DNA of 64,000 nt from an uncultured Bacteroidales bacterium (GCA_944326255.1 CALVDG010000008.1:27975-91974), one strand, 5' to 3'; numbered from the stretch's first letter, positions 32,812-43,300 are shown. Translations and numbers: made by a program. Notes: generated by a model from the sequence alone, not told the origin.

Positions 32812-35800
32812 TTAATTATTAGCTTCAGTGGTTGTGTCTTCCTTATGGCGGAGAGGAATCTTCTCCCATTGTATCGAATCCCCGTCAAACCGGACATGGT
32901 GGTGCCTGCGGACAGAATCCCGGCGATGGTTCCAGTCGATGCGTGTACGGGCCGCCGCCCTGTCTCCCCAACGGTTACGCTCGCTTGCACTTCTGAAACG
33001 GCGGGTAATCTCATCACTGAGATTGAGCCGGAGGGAATCTATCCTGCGGGTTTCCACCGGGGTTACGGCATTCTTGTATTTCGCCCGGCCTATGCCGAAA
33101 CGCATATCGTCCAGCGTCCCGCGTATATTCAGTCCGGCCTTGAACGGCAGAGGAGACTTGAGTATCGATATGTGGTAGTCGAAGCTCATGTCCAGATTCT
33201 GCACGCCTCCGACAGCTGCCTTGTAGCGGTCTATCTCCACCAGGAACGGATAGATGTTCACCGCACCGTCCTCCACGGTTATATTGACCGAGATACTGTC
33301 GATGAGATTCTCCTCCTTGTTCTTGAACATCAGTTTCTTGGATATCTCCGCAAATGTCTCGCCATCCATCAGCACCAGGGAGTCGCCACGGATGTACATT
33401 GCCGAACGGAGAGATGGTATCATGATATTCAGGGTAGAGTCAAGGACACCCTCTGCAGCCACATCCACCTGTACTTTCCCCTTGAATGACTGAAGCATCG
33501 GCACCAGAGAATCCACAGATGGCGTAGCGTCCACCAGAGATGCAATGTCTATATCCTGCACCTTTATGTCAAATCCGGCATATCCGAACTTCGACGAGGC
33601 GGCCTTGTATATCAGCGACGCTTTCAGGCTGGCACTGTCAAAAGCGTTGAGGCTAAGATTCTCCAGATACACATGGCTGTCCCTTACCTCAGCCCTGCCG
33701 TCTATGTTCCGGAAGACATATTTCCCGAAGCGCATCCTGTCTATATCCGTAGTCAGTTCAAAATCGACATTACGGGGAACCTCAAAGAGCCGCATGGAGG
33801 CAGATGACAAGGTATCGGCCTCTATCTCCTTCTCGGAGGCTTCCGGCGATGCAAATGCCCTCATCAGCTGATTGAGATTGAGATTTCTGGAACTTATATC
33901 CAGATTGGCCCGCAGCATGTGACCACGCCTCAGAGCACCGTACAGATCATGCACTGTACCGGAAAGCACCACATTGGAACGGCCTACCCTTATAGCGGCT
34001 TTCTTCAAAGTTATCTGTCTGTCTCCGAAATTGATCACCGTCCTGTTGAAACGCACGGGAAGGGCACACTGCGGCACTTCCGCCACCAGACGGTTGAACC
34101 TCACCGAACCGGAAGGCAGCCAGAGAGAGTCCCGCACCTTGTCAGCACTGACCTTAATCACTCCTTTCTTCATACCCCCGGTGATATCTCCGGCCTTGGC
34201 GAATATCGAGTCCGTCTCCACCTTAACTGTCAGCCTAGGAAGTTCCGGATTTTTCTTCTGCGGCTTTACGGACGCGGCAAGTTCTCCCTTAAGACAGAAT
34301 ACCCCCAGAGAATCTCCCATTCCGCCACGCAGACGGCTGAACTCCACAGATACGTCCGGACGCCAGAGCGAATCTCTGACCTTGTCCGCACTGAGTTTGA
34401 CGGTACCCTTACTGAATCCTCCTCTTATATCTCCGTATTTGAAAAACAGCGTATCCGTCTCCACCTCCAGCGAGGCTCTGGGACGCTCAGGAACATCCGG
34501 CTGAGGGCCGAGCGAGGCGGCTGCCTCTCCACGGCCGCAGAACACTTTCAGCGAATCTCCCACAGCCGCGCCTACCCTGTTCATACGGAAATCCGCCTTT
34601 ATCCGGAATACCTGAGTCGTATCCCTTGGACGGGTCGAGATGACCTTTAACTGCAGGCTGTCCGCCACGGCATTAGCCCAGGGACTCTTCAGATGCAGTT
34701 CAGACACGTCTCCGCTCAGTCCCAGAGCCTTGCCTCCGAAAAACTTCAGGTCTATGTCACCCACGGCATCCAGGCCTCTGGCCGTATCCTTGACCGACAC
34801 TCTGTCCATATCCAGCTTGCCGGCTGCGAATATCCGTCCGAAATCCTGGTTCTTAACCGTAGACAGCCGCGTGCGCACCTTCAGATCCGCGTCAATCACT
34901 CCGGAAAGTTCTATGCCTTCCTGCAAAGGAAAAGTCTTGGCTATGCTGCTCAGATCTATCCCTGCCTTCATATTCAGGGCTATCAAAGGATCCTCGAAAA
35001 GTTCCGTCACCTTAGCGTCAGCCAGCACGTCTATGTCATTGCCGCGCAACTTGAATATCTTCAGGTCCAGATAGGACTCCTGTTCCCTTGCCAGATCCAC
35101 GAATGCATCAAAATCAGCCGTCAGACTGTCAATGCCATACGGCAGCCCCTCATAGTGAGCCGATGCATCATCTATCTTCAGACACAGGCTTACCGCCGGC
35201 AGCAGACCGTTGCCATAGGAGCCCCTCACTGTCCCTTCCAGCATGACTGCTCCGTCCGCCGTCAGATCCTGATGCCTTACCACCGACTCCGGAATCAGAT
35301 TGAGAGCCTTCTCGACAGACGGAGCCACCGCCCCGAACGCCAGCTCCACGTCCACCGCCCTGCGGGCAGAGTCTCTCCGCAACATACCGTTAAGAGACAG
35401 ACTGATATCATTGATTCCCAGATCCGCATTGCGCAGCACCACCTTCATGCTGTCGGCATTGAAACCGACATCAGTGTTCAGGGACAACGCCGTCCGCCTC
35501 ACCAGGACATTCCTCTGCTGCATGAAGAACAGATTGCCGCACGAGAGTTCCACAGAAGCCGCGGCACCCCGCACTCCCGCTCCGAGTCTTACACGGCTGT
35601 TCACATCCCTCACCATCGCGTAGACATCCGTCGAGCGGTCATTGAATATAATATCTGCATTCCTTATCCTCAATGAACGCAGCACTACGGACTTAGGCTT
35701 AAATCCGCCGGACGGGGCGCTGTCCTCAGCCGTGACCGTATCCCCGGCAGCCGGCATTACGTTCCAGTTGGCATTGCCGGAAGAGTCTCTCCACGCATAT

Positions 35801-36201
35801 ACCCTGGCACTGTCCAGCAGCACCCGGCCTATCACTATGCGGTTGTCCTTGAGCAGAGGTATCGGGTTGAACGCCACAAGGCAGCGTGCGAACCGCAGCA
35901 GGGAATCCCTGTACGGACGGGATGAGGACATACTGTCGGCCCCGGTCATATGCCTGACCAGCTCGCCGTCATCTATCTTAAGCGTGAAACGCGGAAAGGT
36001 CGAGAAAAACGTCACGTCCACCTTGCCCACTCTCACGTCTGCATCGAGATAAGTGTTGGCCGCCTTCTCCACCATGGGCGTAAGCCTGGACGGAGTCAGC
36101 ACCAGCCACAGCACCGCAGCTACGGCCACGATACACAGTCCCAGCAGTGACCCCAACGAGATCAGACTGACCTTCAGCGTCTTTTTCAACCCAGGTTTCA
36201 T
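32812..36201 (-). CDS. AsmA-like envelope protein with internal duplication
   Basis: The 1129-residue protein has an N-terminal membrane anchor (residues ~11-33) and a start typical of AsmA proteins (LTPMVEKAANTYLDADVRVG, then FSTFPRFTLKIDDGEL). The remainder is long beta structure that, in this family, forms a groove thought to carry lipid across the periplasm. Two tandem units of about 85-90 residues occur at ~537-710, each with GDSLxVFC, VETDxxFxKxGDIxGG and SADKVRDSLW. The C-terminal tail is basic. It lies nine bases after the hydroxyacid dehydrogenase gene and 10 before rfbA. Confidence 0.85.
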   Translation of the reverse strand: MKPGLKKTLKVSLISLGSLLGLCIVAVAAVLWLVLTPSRLTPMVEKAANTYLDADVRVGKVDVTFFSTFPRFTLKIDDGELVRHMTGADSMSSSRPYRDSLLRFARCLVAFNPIPLLKDNRIVIGRVLLDSARVYAWRDSSGNANWNVMPAAGDTVTAEDSAPSGGFKPKSVVLRSLRIRNADIIFNDRSTDVYAMVRDVNSRVRLGAGVRGAAASVELSCGNLFFMQQRNVLVRRTALSLNTDVGFNADSMKVVLRNADLGINDISLSLNGMLRRDSARRAVDVELAFGAVAPSVEKALNLIPESVVRHQDLTADGAVMLEGTVRGSYGNGLLPAVSLCLKIDDASAHYEGLPYGIDSLTADFDAFVDLAREQESYLDLKIFKLRGNDIDVLADAKVTELFEDPLIALNMKAGIDLSSIAKTFPLQEGIELSGVIDADLKVRTRLSTVKNQDFGRIFAAGKLDMDRVSVKDTARGLDAVGDIDLKFFGGKALGLSGDVSELHLKSPWANAVADSLQLKVISTRPRDTTQVFRIKADFRMNRVGAAVGDSLKVFCGRGEAAASLGPQPDVPERPRASLEVETDTLFFKYGDIRGGFSKGTVKLSADKVRDSLWRPDVSVEFSRLRGGMGDSLGVFCLKGELAASVKPQKKNPELPRLTVKVETDSIFAKAGDITGGMKKGVIKVSADKVRDSLWLPSGSVRFNRLVAEVPQCALPVRFNRTVINFGDRQITLKKAAIRVGRSNVVLSGTVHDLYGALRRGHMLRANLDISSRNLNLNQLMRAFASPEASEKEIEADTLSSASMRLFEVPRNVDFELTTDIDRMRFGKYVFRNIDGRAEVRDSHVYLENLSLNAFDSASLKASLIYKAASSKFGYAGFDIKVQDIDIASLVDATPSVDSLVPMLQSFKGKVQVDVAAEGVLDSTLNIMIPSLRSAMYIRGDSLVLMDGETFAEISKKLMFKNKEENLIDSISVNITVEDGAVNIYPFLVEIDRYKAAVGGVQNLDMSFDYHISILKSPLPFKAGLNIRGTLDDMRFGIGRAKYKNAVTPVETRRIDSLRLNLSDEITRRFRSASERNRWGDRAAARTRIDWNHRRDSVRRHHHVRFDGDSIQWEKIPLRHKEDTTTEANN

Positions 36202-36210
36202 TGTTCGCTT

Positions 36211-37149
36211 TTATTTGTTCAGAAATGTACGGATATTCTCCTCGAGGACTTCCACTAAGCGGATACGGGCCTCGATGCTGGTCCAGCCTATGTGCGGCGA
36301 GAGAATCAGCCTGGAAGGGTCCTTTACTCCGGCTATGTAGGGATGGTCTATCGGCAGCGGCTCAGTTTCAAATGTATCGACCGCAGCTCCGGCTATCAGG
36401 CCGTCGTTGAGGGCTCGTACCAGATCGTACTCGTTGATGATGCCGCCTCGGGAACAGTTGACGATATAGGCACCCGGCTTCATCCGGCCCAGTTCCACGT
36501 ATGTGATAAGGTCCTTTGTCTTAGGACTAAGAGGACAGTTTACCGACACTACATCGCTTCCGCACAGCAGTTCCTCCAGACTCACACAGGGATAAGTCCT
36601 GCAGTGTCCCGTACCGGAAGTCGAGTAATAGGAGACCTCCATCCCGAAGACCGTCGCCAGCTCCGCCACACGCGAGCCGATATTACCCATACCGATGATA
36701 CCCATCTTCTTGCCCTTGAGTTCCCAGAAAGGATTGAGTACGTCGGAGAACATCCCGCTGCGGGAATAGCGTCCGTCGTGACAGATCTCATTGAAATACA
36801 TCCCGTGGCCCACCAGATTGAGGATGTGCATGAAGCACACCTGGGCCACGCTCTCGGTCGAGTACGCCGGCACATTCCTGACCGGTATGCCCCTAGAGGC
36901 TGCATAGTCCACATCCACGCAGTTGACACCGGTAGCCGCCACGCATATCAGCTTCAGGTTGCGGGCCGCATCGATCTCATCTCTGTAGACCTTCACCTTG
37001 TTGGTTATGATTATATCGCAGTCAGCCACCCTGGAGGCAGTCTCATCCTGCCTGGTCGCGTCATAAAACACCGTCTCACCGAACTGCTTAAGTCCATCCA
37101 AAGACACATCCTTGCCGACAGTCGCGGCATCCAGAAAAACTATCTTCAT
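36211..37149 (-). CDS. D-2-hydroxyacid dehydrogenase (glycerate dehydrogenase-like)
   Basis: The 312-residue protein has the family NAD-binding motif GIIGMGNIGSRVA near residue 150, the VNCSRGGIINE segment with catalytic Arg further on, and the Glu/His pair near FETEPLP and SPHIGWTS. It reduces hydroxypyruvate, glyoxylate or a similar 2-keto acid with NADH; hydroxypyruvate reductase is the closest match by pattern. It heads the six-gene minus-strand run ending at 28423. Confidence 0.9.
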   Translation of the reverse strand: MKIVFLDAATVGKDVSLDGLKQFGETVFYDATRQDETASRVADCDIIITNKVKVYRDEIDAARNLKLICVAATGVNCVDVDYAASRGIPVRNVPAYSTESVAQVCFMHILNLVGHGMYFNEICHDGRYSRSGMFSDVLNPFWELKGKKMGIIGMGNIGSRVAELATVFGMEVSYYSTSGTGHCRTYPCVSLEELLCGSDVVSVNCPLSPKTKDLITYVELGRMKPGAYIVNCSRGGIINEYDLVRALNDGLIAGAAVDTFETEPLPIDHPYIAGVKDPSRLILSPHIGWTSIEARIRLVEVLEENIRTFLNK

Positions 37150-37172
37150 ACAAACGTATTTTTAATTTTCAG

Positions 37173-37180
37173 CAAATTTA
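37173..37180 (-). promoter_or_regulatory. -7 promoter box of the dehydrogenase/AsmA/rfb operon
   Basis: The minus strand reads TAAATTTG, 23 bases before the ATG at 37149. It is 10 bases from the oppositely directed box at 37191. Confidence 0.6.
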
Positions 37181-37190
37181 AAAAATATTC

Positions 37191-37198
37191 TACTTTTG
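37191..37198 (+). promoter_or_regulatory. -7 promoter box of the glycosyltransferase gene
   Basis: TACTTTTG matches TAnnTTTG, 18 bases before the ATG at 37217. A closely spaced divergent promoter lies just upstream. Confidence 0.6.
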
Positions 37199-37216
37199 TT
37201 TAAAAATACTGCATAC

Positions 37217-38344
37217 ATGAAGACACTGATACTCTCATGCGACATGGGCGGAGGACATAACTCCGCGGCCAAGGCCCTGGCCCAATGGGGCGGACGCAAC
37301 GGGATAGAATGCGAGACAGCCGACACCCTCTCGTTCATCAGCACCGACTTTTCCAGGACGATGTCGGACCTGTACATCTTCACCACCAAAAGCAATCTGA
37401 TAAAGGTCATCTACAGGACAGGCGAGATCGTGCCCCGCTCGCGCAGAGTCAAGTCCCCCGTTTACGTGGCAAATAAGATCTACTGCAAGCGTCTCTGCGA
37501 CCACATCCTTGCAGGCGGCTTCACCTCCGTCATCTGTACTCACGTCTTCCCGGCCGAGGCCATGACCGCCCTGCGCCGCGCCGGTCTGCTGCCCTCCGGC
37601 CTCAGAACCGTCTTCGTCCAGACCGACTACGACGCACTGACACTGATGAAGGACCTCGAGGTGGACGGCATCGTCATCCCCCACCCCCACCTTATAGAGG
37701 AATGTGTGGCCATCGGAGCCCGCCGGGAGCTGCTGTATCCGTTCGGGATCCCGGTCAGTGAGGAATGCTGGAGACACGTGGACAAAAACACAGCTAGGGA
37801 AGAATGTACCGGCCTCTTCTCCGGCAGCGGCCATATTGACAGCAGTGCCCGCTGGTATCTGATAATGTCCGGCAGCATGGGATTCGGCAAGACCGGGGAA
37901 CTCATCAGGACAATACTGGAGGCCGAGGGCCGAGGAGTAGAAATCCTCGCTGTCTGCGGCAGCAACACCAAGCTCCGCAACCGCCTCTGCAAGGATTTCG
38001 GTGAAGAAACCAATGTCCACCCCATCGGCTTCACAGACCGCGTTCCACTGCTTATGGACGCCTGTGACGTGCTGTTCACCAAACCGGGCGGTCTGTCCAG
38101 CACAGAAGCCGCTGCCAAGCGCATTCCCCTGATCCACACGGCTCCCATCCCCGGCTGTGAGACCGACAACGCCCGCTTCTTCCACTACCACGGCATGTCC
38201 TACAGCACCACTGACACCGCCCAGCAGGTCGCCGTCGCCCGCCTCCTCTGCACCGACAAAAAATTCAGGGAAGGCATGACCGCCGCTCAGGCAGCCAACA
38301 CCTTCCCCGATACTTCAGAGCAGATCTTCAATCTACTCAGATAA
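37217..38344 (+). CDS. GT28-like glycosyltransferase (diacylglycerol glucosyltransferase/MGDG synthase family)
   Basis: The 375-residue protein begins MKTLILSCDMGGGHNSAAKA, the opening of MGDG synthase-type GT28 enzymes, and has the donor-binding region TKPGGLSSTEAAAKRIPLI near the C-terminus. The family transfers a sugar from a nucleotide donor to a membrane lipid. An upstream ATG at 37196 overlaps the promoter, so 37217 is used. It is a single gene, convergent with the P-type ATPase three bases away. Confidence 0.87.
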   Translation: MKTLILSCDMGGGHNSAAKALAQWGGRNGIECETADTLSFISTDFSRTMSDLYIFTTKSNLIKVIYRTGEIVPRSRRVKSPVYVANKIYCKRLCDHILAGGFTSVICTHVFPAEAMTALRRAGLLPSGLRTVFVQTDYDALTLMKDLEVDGIVIPHPHLIEECVAIGARRELLYPFGIPVSEECWRHVDKNTAREECTGLFSGSGHIDSSARWYLIMSGSMGFGKTGELIRTILEAEGRGVEILAVCGSNTKLRNRLCKDFGEETNVHPIGFTDRVPLLMDACDVLFTKPGGLSSTEAAAKRIPLIHTAPIPGCETDNARFFHYHGMSYSTTDTAQQVAVARLLCTDKKFREGMTAAQAANTFPDTSEQIFNLLR

Positions 38345-38346
38345 CA

Positions 38347-40956
38347 CTACCTGCCGTTCCACTTGAGGGCCTTGAAGAGCTCGACCACCACGAGGGGAAC
38401 GAAGGCCAGAAGGACGATGATACCCCACTGGTTGGGAGACATGGAGACGAACTCGAAGGCACTCATCAGAGGCGCGATCAGCAGCACCGCTAGGGTCAGC
38501 ACGAGGGACATCAGCAGGGCGAAGATCAGCGGCTTGTTGTTCAGGATATTGAACTTGAAGCGGGACTCCGTGTTGGAGTGCAGGTTGCCGGCGTGTACGA
38601 GCTTTGCCATGATCAGCGATGCGAAGGCCATGGTCTGACCGAGAGCCTCGCCGCCCTGATTCTTACCTATGATAAAGGCAGTGAGGGTAATGGCAGTCAC
38701 CATAAGACCCTGGTAGCTGATGCGCCAGATCATGCCTCGGTCCATGAACTGCTTGCCCTTGCCGCGGGGACTCTTGCTCATCACGTCCTTGGCTGCGGGG
38801 TCGAGGCTCAGGGCCAGGGCCGGGAAGGTCTCGCTGACGAGGTTGATCCACAGAATGTGTATCGGCAGCAGGGGTATGCCCATGTTGAATATCGAGGTAA
38901 TGAAGAGCAGAATCACCTCTCCGAGGTTGGTTGACAGCAGGAAAAGGATGGTCTTGAGGATGTTGTCGTAGATACGGCGGCCCTCGGAGACGGCGGAGAC
39001 GATGGTCACGAAGTTGTCGTCCTGGAGCACCATATCCGAAGCGTCCTTGGCCACCTCCGTGCCGGTGATACCCATCGACACTCCTATGTCGGCCTTCTTG
39101 AGAGCCGGGGCGTCGTTGACACCGTCACCCGTCATGGCCACTATCTCGCCCCTCTTCTGCCATGCCGTCACGATACGTTCCTTCTGTTCGGGAGCGATAC
39201 GGGCGTAGACCGAATATTTGTCCACATTGGCATCAAAATATGCATCGTCGAGCTTCTCGAGGTCCGTACCTGTAATGGCCAGATCGCCCTCCTGGAAGAT
39301 GCCTATCTTCCTGGCAATGGCCAGGGCCGTCACTTTATGGTCTCCGGTAATCATCACAGGACGGATACCCGCGCTGCGGCACTCTGCGATGGCTCCGATG
39401 ACCTCCTCACGCTCGGGATCTATCATTCCGACCATTCCGACGAATATCAGATTACGCTCGACCACCTCCATATCAGACGAAACCTCGTCCATGGGCCTGT
39501 AGGCCATTGCCAGCACCCTGAGGGCAGACTCGGCCATAGTCTCGTTGCGTTTCTGCAGGTCAACTATATCAGATGTGGTGATTTCCCTGACTCCTTCCGC
39601 AGTCTCTATCCGGTCGCAGACGGAAAGTATCTCGTCCAGACCGCCCTTGACATTGGCCCTGAGAGAGCCGTCCTCCATACGGTTGATGGTCGTCATCCTC
39701 TTGCGGGAGGAGTCGAAGGCCACCTCGCCTACCCTCGGGCAACGGGCCTCAAGCGCGTCCTTTACCACACCCTGCCTAGCACCGAGGTCTATCAGGGCTA
39801 TCTCGGTAGGGTCACCCACCTTGGTAGTAGTGCCGTCGCTGTTCTTGACCAACTTGGCGTCGCAGCAGAGCACGGCTATCGACACCAGACGGTCGATATT
39901 GTCGCTGACCGCATAATCCTCCACCACCGTCATCTGGTTCTTGGTCAGGGTACCGGTCTTGTCGGAGCATATAACGGTTGTACAGCCGAGGGTTTCCACC
40001 GAGGGCAGCTTGCGGATGATGGCGTTGTGCCTGGCCATGCGGCGCACACCCATCGACAGGATAATGGTCGAAATAGCCGGCAGTCCCTCGGGGATGGCCG
40101 CAACTGCCAGGGAAATCGCAACCATGAACATGCTGATAACCGGACGGCCGTAGAGCACGCCGATAAGGAATATCACCGCACAGATTACGATGGAGGCGAT
40201 GCCTATCACCTTGCCGAGCTTCTCCAGGCGCACCTGCATGGGAGTCTGGGTCTCGGAGTCACGGTTGAGCATGTTGGCGATCTTGCCTATCTCGGTGTTC
40301 ATACCGGTACCGACTACGATACCCTTGCCTCTGCCGAAGGTCACCACTCCGCTGGAGAACGCCATATTCTTCCGGTCTCCCAAAGGAACTTCTGTCTCCG
40401 ATATGGTCTCGGGAGACTTCTCCACCGGCACAGATTCACCGGTCATGGACGACTCCTGTATGCTCATATTCACCGACTCGGTAATCCTGATATCGGCCGG
40501 CACGATGTCTCCCACCTCCAGGACTACGATGTCGCCAGGCACCACGTCCTCCACATTGACGATGTATGACTCACCGCCGCGGATGACCTTGGCCATGGGA
40601 GCCGCCATCTTCTTGAGGGCATCCATGGACTTCTGGGCCTGGAACTCCTGGTAGGCGCCGATAAAGGCATTGAGCAGCAGGATGCCCATTATAATATAGG
40701 TATCCAGCAGGCCCTCGCCCGTCCTGACACCCATGACGCCAGAAATCACGGCGGCTATGATCAGCAGAATGATGAGAAAACTCTTGAACTGCTCGAGGAA
40801 CATCACGATGAACGGACGTCCCTTCTTCTGCACCAGAGTGTTCTTGCCGTACTTCTCAATCCGTGCGGCTATCCCGTCGGGACTCAATCCCTGCTCCGCA
40901 TCGGTCTGAAACTCCTTCGATACCTCCTCGATGGAATGGTTGTAGTATTGCTTCAT
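38347..40956 (-). CDS. Calcium-type cation-translocating P-type ATPase
   Basis: The 869-residue protein has all P2A ATPase landmarks: the actuator loop MTGESVPVEK near residue 175, PEGLPAISTIILSMGVRR in helix M4, the phosphorylation site CSDKTGTLTKNQM near residue 332, and GDGVNDAPALKKADIG. About ten membrane segments are visible. PEGLPA in M4 points to calcium or manganese export (PMR1/SERCA-like) in the inner membrane. It is a single gene; an imperfect -7 box (CAATTTTG) lies about 24 bases upstream. Confidence 0.94.
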   Translation of the reverse strand: MKQYYNHSIEEVSKEFQTDAEQGLSPDGIAARIEKYGKNTLVQKKGRPFIVMFLEQFKSFLIILLIIAAVISGVMGVRTGEGLLDTYIIMGILLLNAFIGAYQEFQAQKSMDALKKMAAPMAKVIRGGESYIVNVEDVVPGDIVVLEVGDIVPADIRITESVNMSIQESSMTGESVPVEKSPETISETEVPLGDRKNMAFSSGVVTFGRGKGIVVGTGMNTEIGKIANMLNRDSETQTPMQVRLEKLGKVIGIASIVICAVIFLIGVLYGRPVISMFMVAISLAVAAIPEGLPAISTIILSMGVRRMARHNAIIRKLPSVETLGCTTVICSDKTGTLTKNQMTVVEDYAVSDNIDRLVSIAVLCCDAKLVKNSDGTTTKVGDPTEIALIDLGARQGVVKDALEARCPRVGEVAFDSSRKRMTTINRMEDGSLRANVKGGLDEILSVCDRIETAEGVREITTSDIVDLQKRNETMAESALRVLAMAYRPMDEVSSDMEVVERNLIFVGMVGMIDPEREEVIGAIAECRSAGIRPVMITGDHKVTALAIARKIGIFQEGDLAITGTDLEKLDDAYFDANVDKYSVYARIAPEQKERIVTAWQKRGEIVAMTGDGVNDAPALKKADIGVSMGITGTEVAKDASDMVLQDDNFVTIVSAVSEGRRIYDNILKTILFLLSTNLGEVILLFITSIFNMGIPLLPIHILWINLVSETFPALALSLDPAAKDVMSKSPRGKGKQFMDRGMIWRISYQGLMVTAITLTAFIIGKNQGGEALGQTMAFASLIMAKLVHAGNLHSNTESRFKFNILNNKPLIFALLMSLVLTLAVLLIAPLMSAFEFVSMSPNQWGIIVLLAFVPLVVVELFKALKWNGR

Positions 40957-41010
40957 ATCGTAAGAATTAAAATCGGCTGCAAAATTGGCACTTCATTCCG
41001 TATAAATTGT

Positions 41011-41018
41011 TATGTTTG
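41011..41018 (+). promoter_or_regulatory. -7 promoter box of the AraC-family gene
   Basis: TATGTTTG matches TAnnTTTG and lies 35 bases before the ATG at 41054. Confidence 0.5.
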
Positions 41019-41053
41019 CTGCAGAAAAAATGTAGAAAAAGTCGGATTTCAAT

Positions 41054-41812
41054 ATGAATTCGGAGCAAAATGGCTTTACCATAGGACTGTGCACCGCCGG
41101 AAAGCGGGAACTGCGCATCAGCGGACGGAGCTGGGAGATAGTTCCAGGCTGCCTCTTCATCCTGATTCCACAGCAGTTCACGGAGGACATATCCTGTTCC
41201 AAAGACTTCAGCGCCAGGACCCTCAGTGCCTCTCTTGAAGCCATCCTGGAGCATCCCAGCCCGGTGGACATCAACATCCTCAACATCACCTTCCTGCACC
41301 CTGTAATCCAGCTCCTGGAGGACAGGGCGGCCCGCCTTCTGGGATACTACGATTTCATTGAAAAACGGAACAATGATACCGGAAACGCCTATCACGAAGA
41401 AATATCCAAGACACTCCTCTATGCACTCATGCTGGAGATCAGCGACATCTACCGCAGTATTTCCGGAGACCGGAGCGAGGTGACCAAGCCCCGCCAGGAA
41501 CAGCTGACCGACGACTTCTTCAAGCTGCTGACCGCCCACTACCGCAGCGAGCACAACGTAGCCTTCTATGCAGGCCGGCTCAACCGCACCCCGAAATATT
41601 TTTCCGAGGCCATACGCCGCATCAGCGGACGCTCCGTATCCGACTGGATAGCCACCATGCTGCTGAGCGACAGCAAGCTGCTGCTCCAGACCACAGACAT
41701 GACCATACTGGAGATATCGGAGGAACTGGGTTTCTCCAGTCCTTCGGTATTCGTGCAGTTCTTCCGCCACCACACCGGCACCACCCCGCTGCAGTACCGC
41801 AAGCAGCTATAG
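41054..41812 (+). CDS. AraC-family transcriptional regulator
   Basis: The 252-residue protein has a C-terminal AraC/XylS domain (residues ~150-250) with two HTH units: NVAFYAGRLNRTPKYFSEAI and MTILEISEELGFSSPSVFVQ, followed by FFRHHTGTTPLQYR. The N-terminal part is a short cupin-like sensor domain. The ligand is not evident. It is divergent from the P-type ATPase, which it may regulate, and convergent with cardiolipin synthase (six-base overlap). Confidence 0.9.
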   Translation: MNSEQNGFTIGLCTAGKRELRISGRSWEIVPGCLFILIPQQFTEDISCSKDFSARTLSASLEAILEHPSPVDINILNITFLHPVIQLLEDRAARLLGYYDFIEKRNNDTGNAYHEEISKTLLYALMLEISDIYRSISGDRSEVTKPRQEQLTDDFFKLLTAHYRSEHNVAFYAGRLNRTPKYFSEAIRRISGRSVSDWIATMLLSDSKLLLQTTDMTILEISEELGFSSPSVFVQFFRHHTGTTPLQYRKQL

Positions 41813-43300
41813 CAGAGGACTTACCAGACGGGCTACCGATTCGTAGAACTTGTTGCGCAGCGGACGCTTGTTCCATTTCGCCTTGGACACCAAAGTACAG
41901 CGGGAAAGATCCTTGTGGAAACGGTCTTCTATAATCTTTGCACACTCCGGGTCGTAGATAACCGACGTGACCTCAAAATGATGCTCGAAACTGCGGTTGT
42001 CCATATTGGCCGAGCCGATGATACAGTATTCTCCGTCAATACTCAGCACCTTGGAGTGATTGAAACCGCGCTTGAACAGGTACACCTTGACCCCTGCGTC
42101 TATCAGTTCGGAGATATAGGACATCGTGCCCCAGTTGGTCAGCCATGTGTCCGACCGCTCCGGGATCATCAGCGACACCTTTACATCAGATAAAGCTGTA
42201 ATCTTTATGGCGTTGAGTATTGTCTCCGAAGGTATAAAATAGGGCGTAATGATGTAGATATGGTCCCTGGCCTTGGTTATGGCCGTGAAGTAGCACTGCA
42301 TGATGGCCGCCCAGTCGCTGTCCGGACCGGAGGAAAGTATCTGGGCATAATATCTGTTGCCGCCTGCCGTACCGGTAGTCAGCATCTCCTTGTCCTTCAA
42401 GTTGACCATCGGAAAATATATCTTCCGTCTTCCGACATTCTTATTCAGGATAAAATATCGGTCCAGCAGGAATATAGCCTGCAGGGACATCACCGACAGG
42501 CCCTCTATGCGGACATGGGTGTCCCTCCACTCCGGAAAATCCCCGCCGTCATAGTAGCGGTCCGCAATATTCACTCCTCCCAGAAAACCGACTTTACCGT
42601 CCACCACCAGAATCTTCCTGTGATTGCGGTAATTGACTATCGGAGGCAGGAAAAGCAGGTGAAACGGCGAGAAATTTAGAATCTCCACCCCGGCATCCTG
42701 CAGCTCCTTCAGGAAGGTCTTTCCAAGATGGCGCCCCCCGAATCCGTCGTACATCATCCTGACCTCAACTCCCTCCCTTGCCTTCGCCATCAGTACCTCC
42801 TTGAAAGCATTGCCCACACGGTCATCCTCGATTATGAACGACTGCAGGTGTATATGTGTCCTGGCGCTCCGCATCGCGTCAAGCATTGCCGAAAGAGCCT
42901 CCTTGCCGGAAAAGAAGATATCCACCTTGTCATTGGCCGACAGCAGACTGTACGCGCTTCTGAGGTTCTGGACTATGATTTTATGGCACCTCCTTACTTC
43001 CTGAGGAATATTGTTGCGGTCCTCAAACCGTACCAGCATCTCCTTGCACAGCTCCTTCCTCAGCCCCAGATCACGTGCTCCCTTACGGCTGAACATCTTG
43101 TCTTTCCGGAAGTTGCGGCCAAAGAAGAAATACAGCAGGATACCGATATAAGGCAGAAGCATCATCACCAGAACCCACGAGAGAGTCTTCACCGGGTCCC
43201 TCTTGCTGGAAATCAGCTTTATCGACGAATATACGGCAATCGCTATGTTCAGCGCATACAGCAGAGATGTGAATATCGGCCAGAAATTCAGGAACCACAT
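41807..43300 (-). CDS. cls: Cardiolipin synthase
   Basis: The 497-residue phospholipase D superfamily protein has two N-terminal membrane segments (residues ~8-30 and 38-62) and two HKD motifs: NYRNHRKILVVDGKVGFLGG near residue 230 and FNHSKVLSIDGEYCIIGSAN near residue 415. It condenses two phosphatidylglycerols into cardiolipin at the inner membrane. It follows menG by three bases, so the two share a transcript. Confidence 0.95.
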   Translation of the reverse strand: MWFLNFWPIFTSLLYALNIAIAVYSSIKLISSKRDPVKTLSWVLVMMLLPYIGILLYFFFGRNFRKDKMFSRKGARDLGLRKELCKEMLVRFEDRNNIPQEVRRCHKIIVQNLRSAYSLLSANDKVDIFFSGKEALSAMLDAMRSARTHIHLQSFIIEDDRVGNAFKEVLMAKAREGVEVRMMYDGFGGRHLGKTFLKELQDAGVEILNFSPFHLLFLPPIVNYRNHRKILVVDGKVGFLGGVNIADRYYDGGDFPEWRDTHVRIEGLSVMSLQAIFLLDRYFILNKNVGRRKIYFPMVNLKDKEMLTTGTAGGNRYYAQILSSGPDSDWAAIMQCYFTAITKARDHIYIITPYFIPSETILNAIKITALSDVKVSLMIPERSDTWLTNWGTMSYISELIDAGVKVYLFKRGFNHSKVLSIDGEYCIIGSANMDNRSFEHHFEVTSVIYDPECAKIIEDRFHKDLSRCTLVSKAKWNKRPLRNKFYESVARLVSPLL

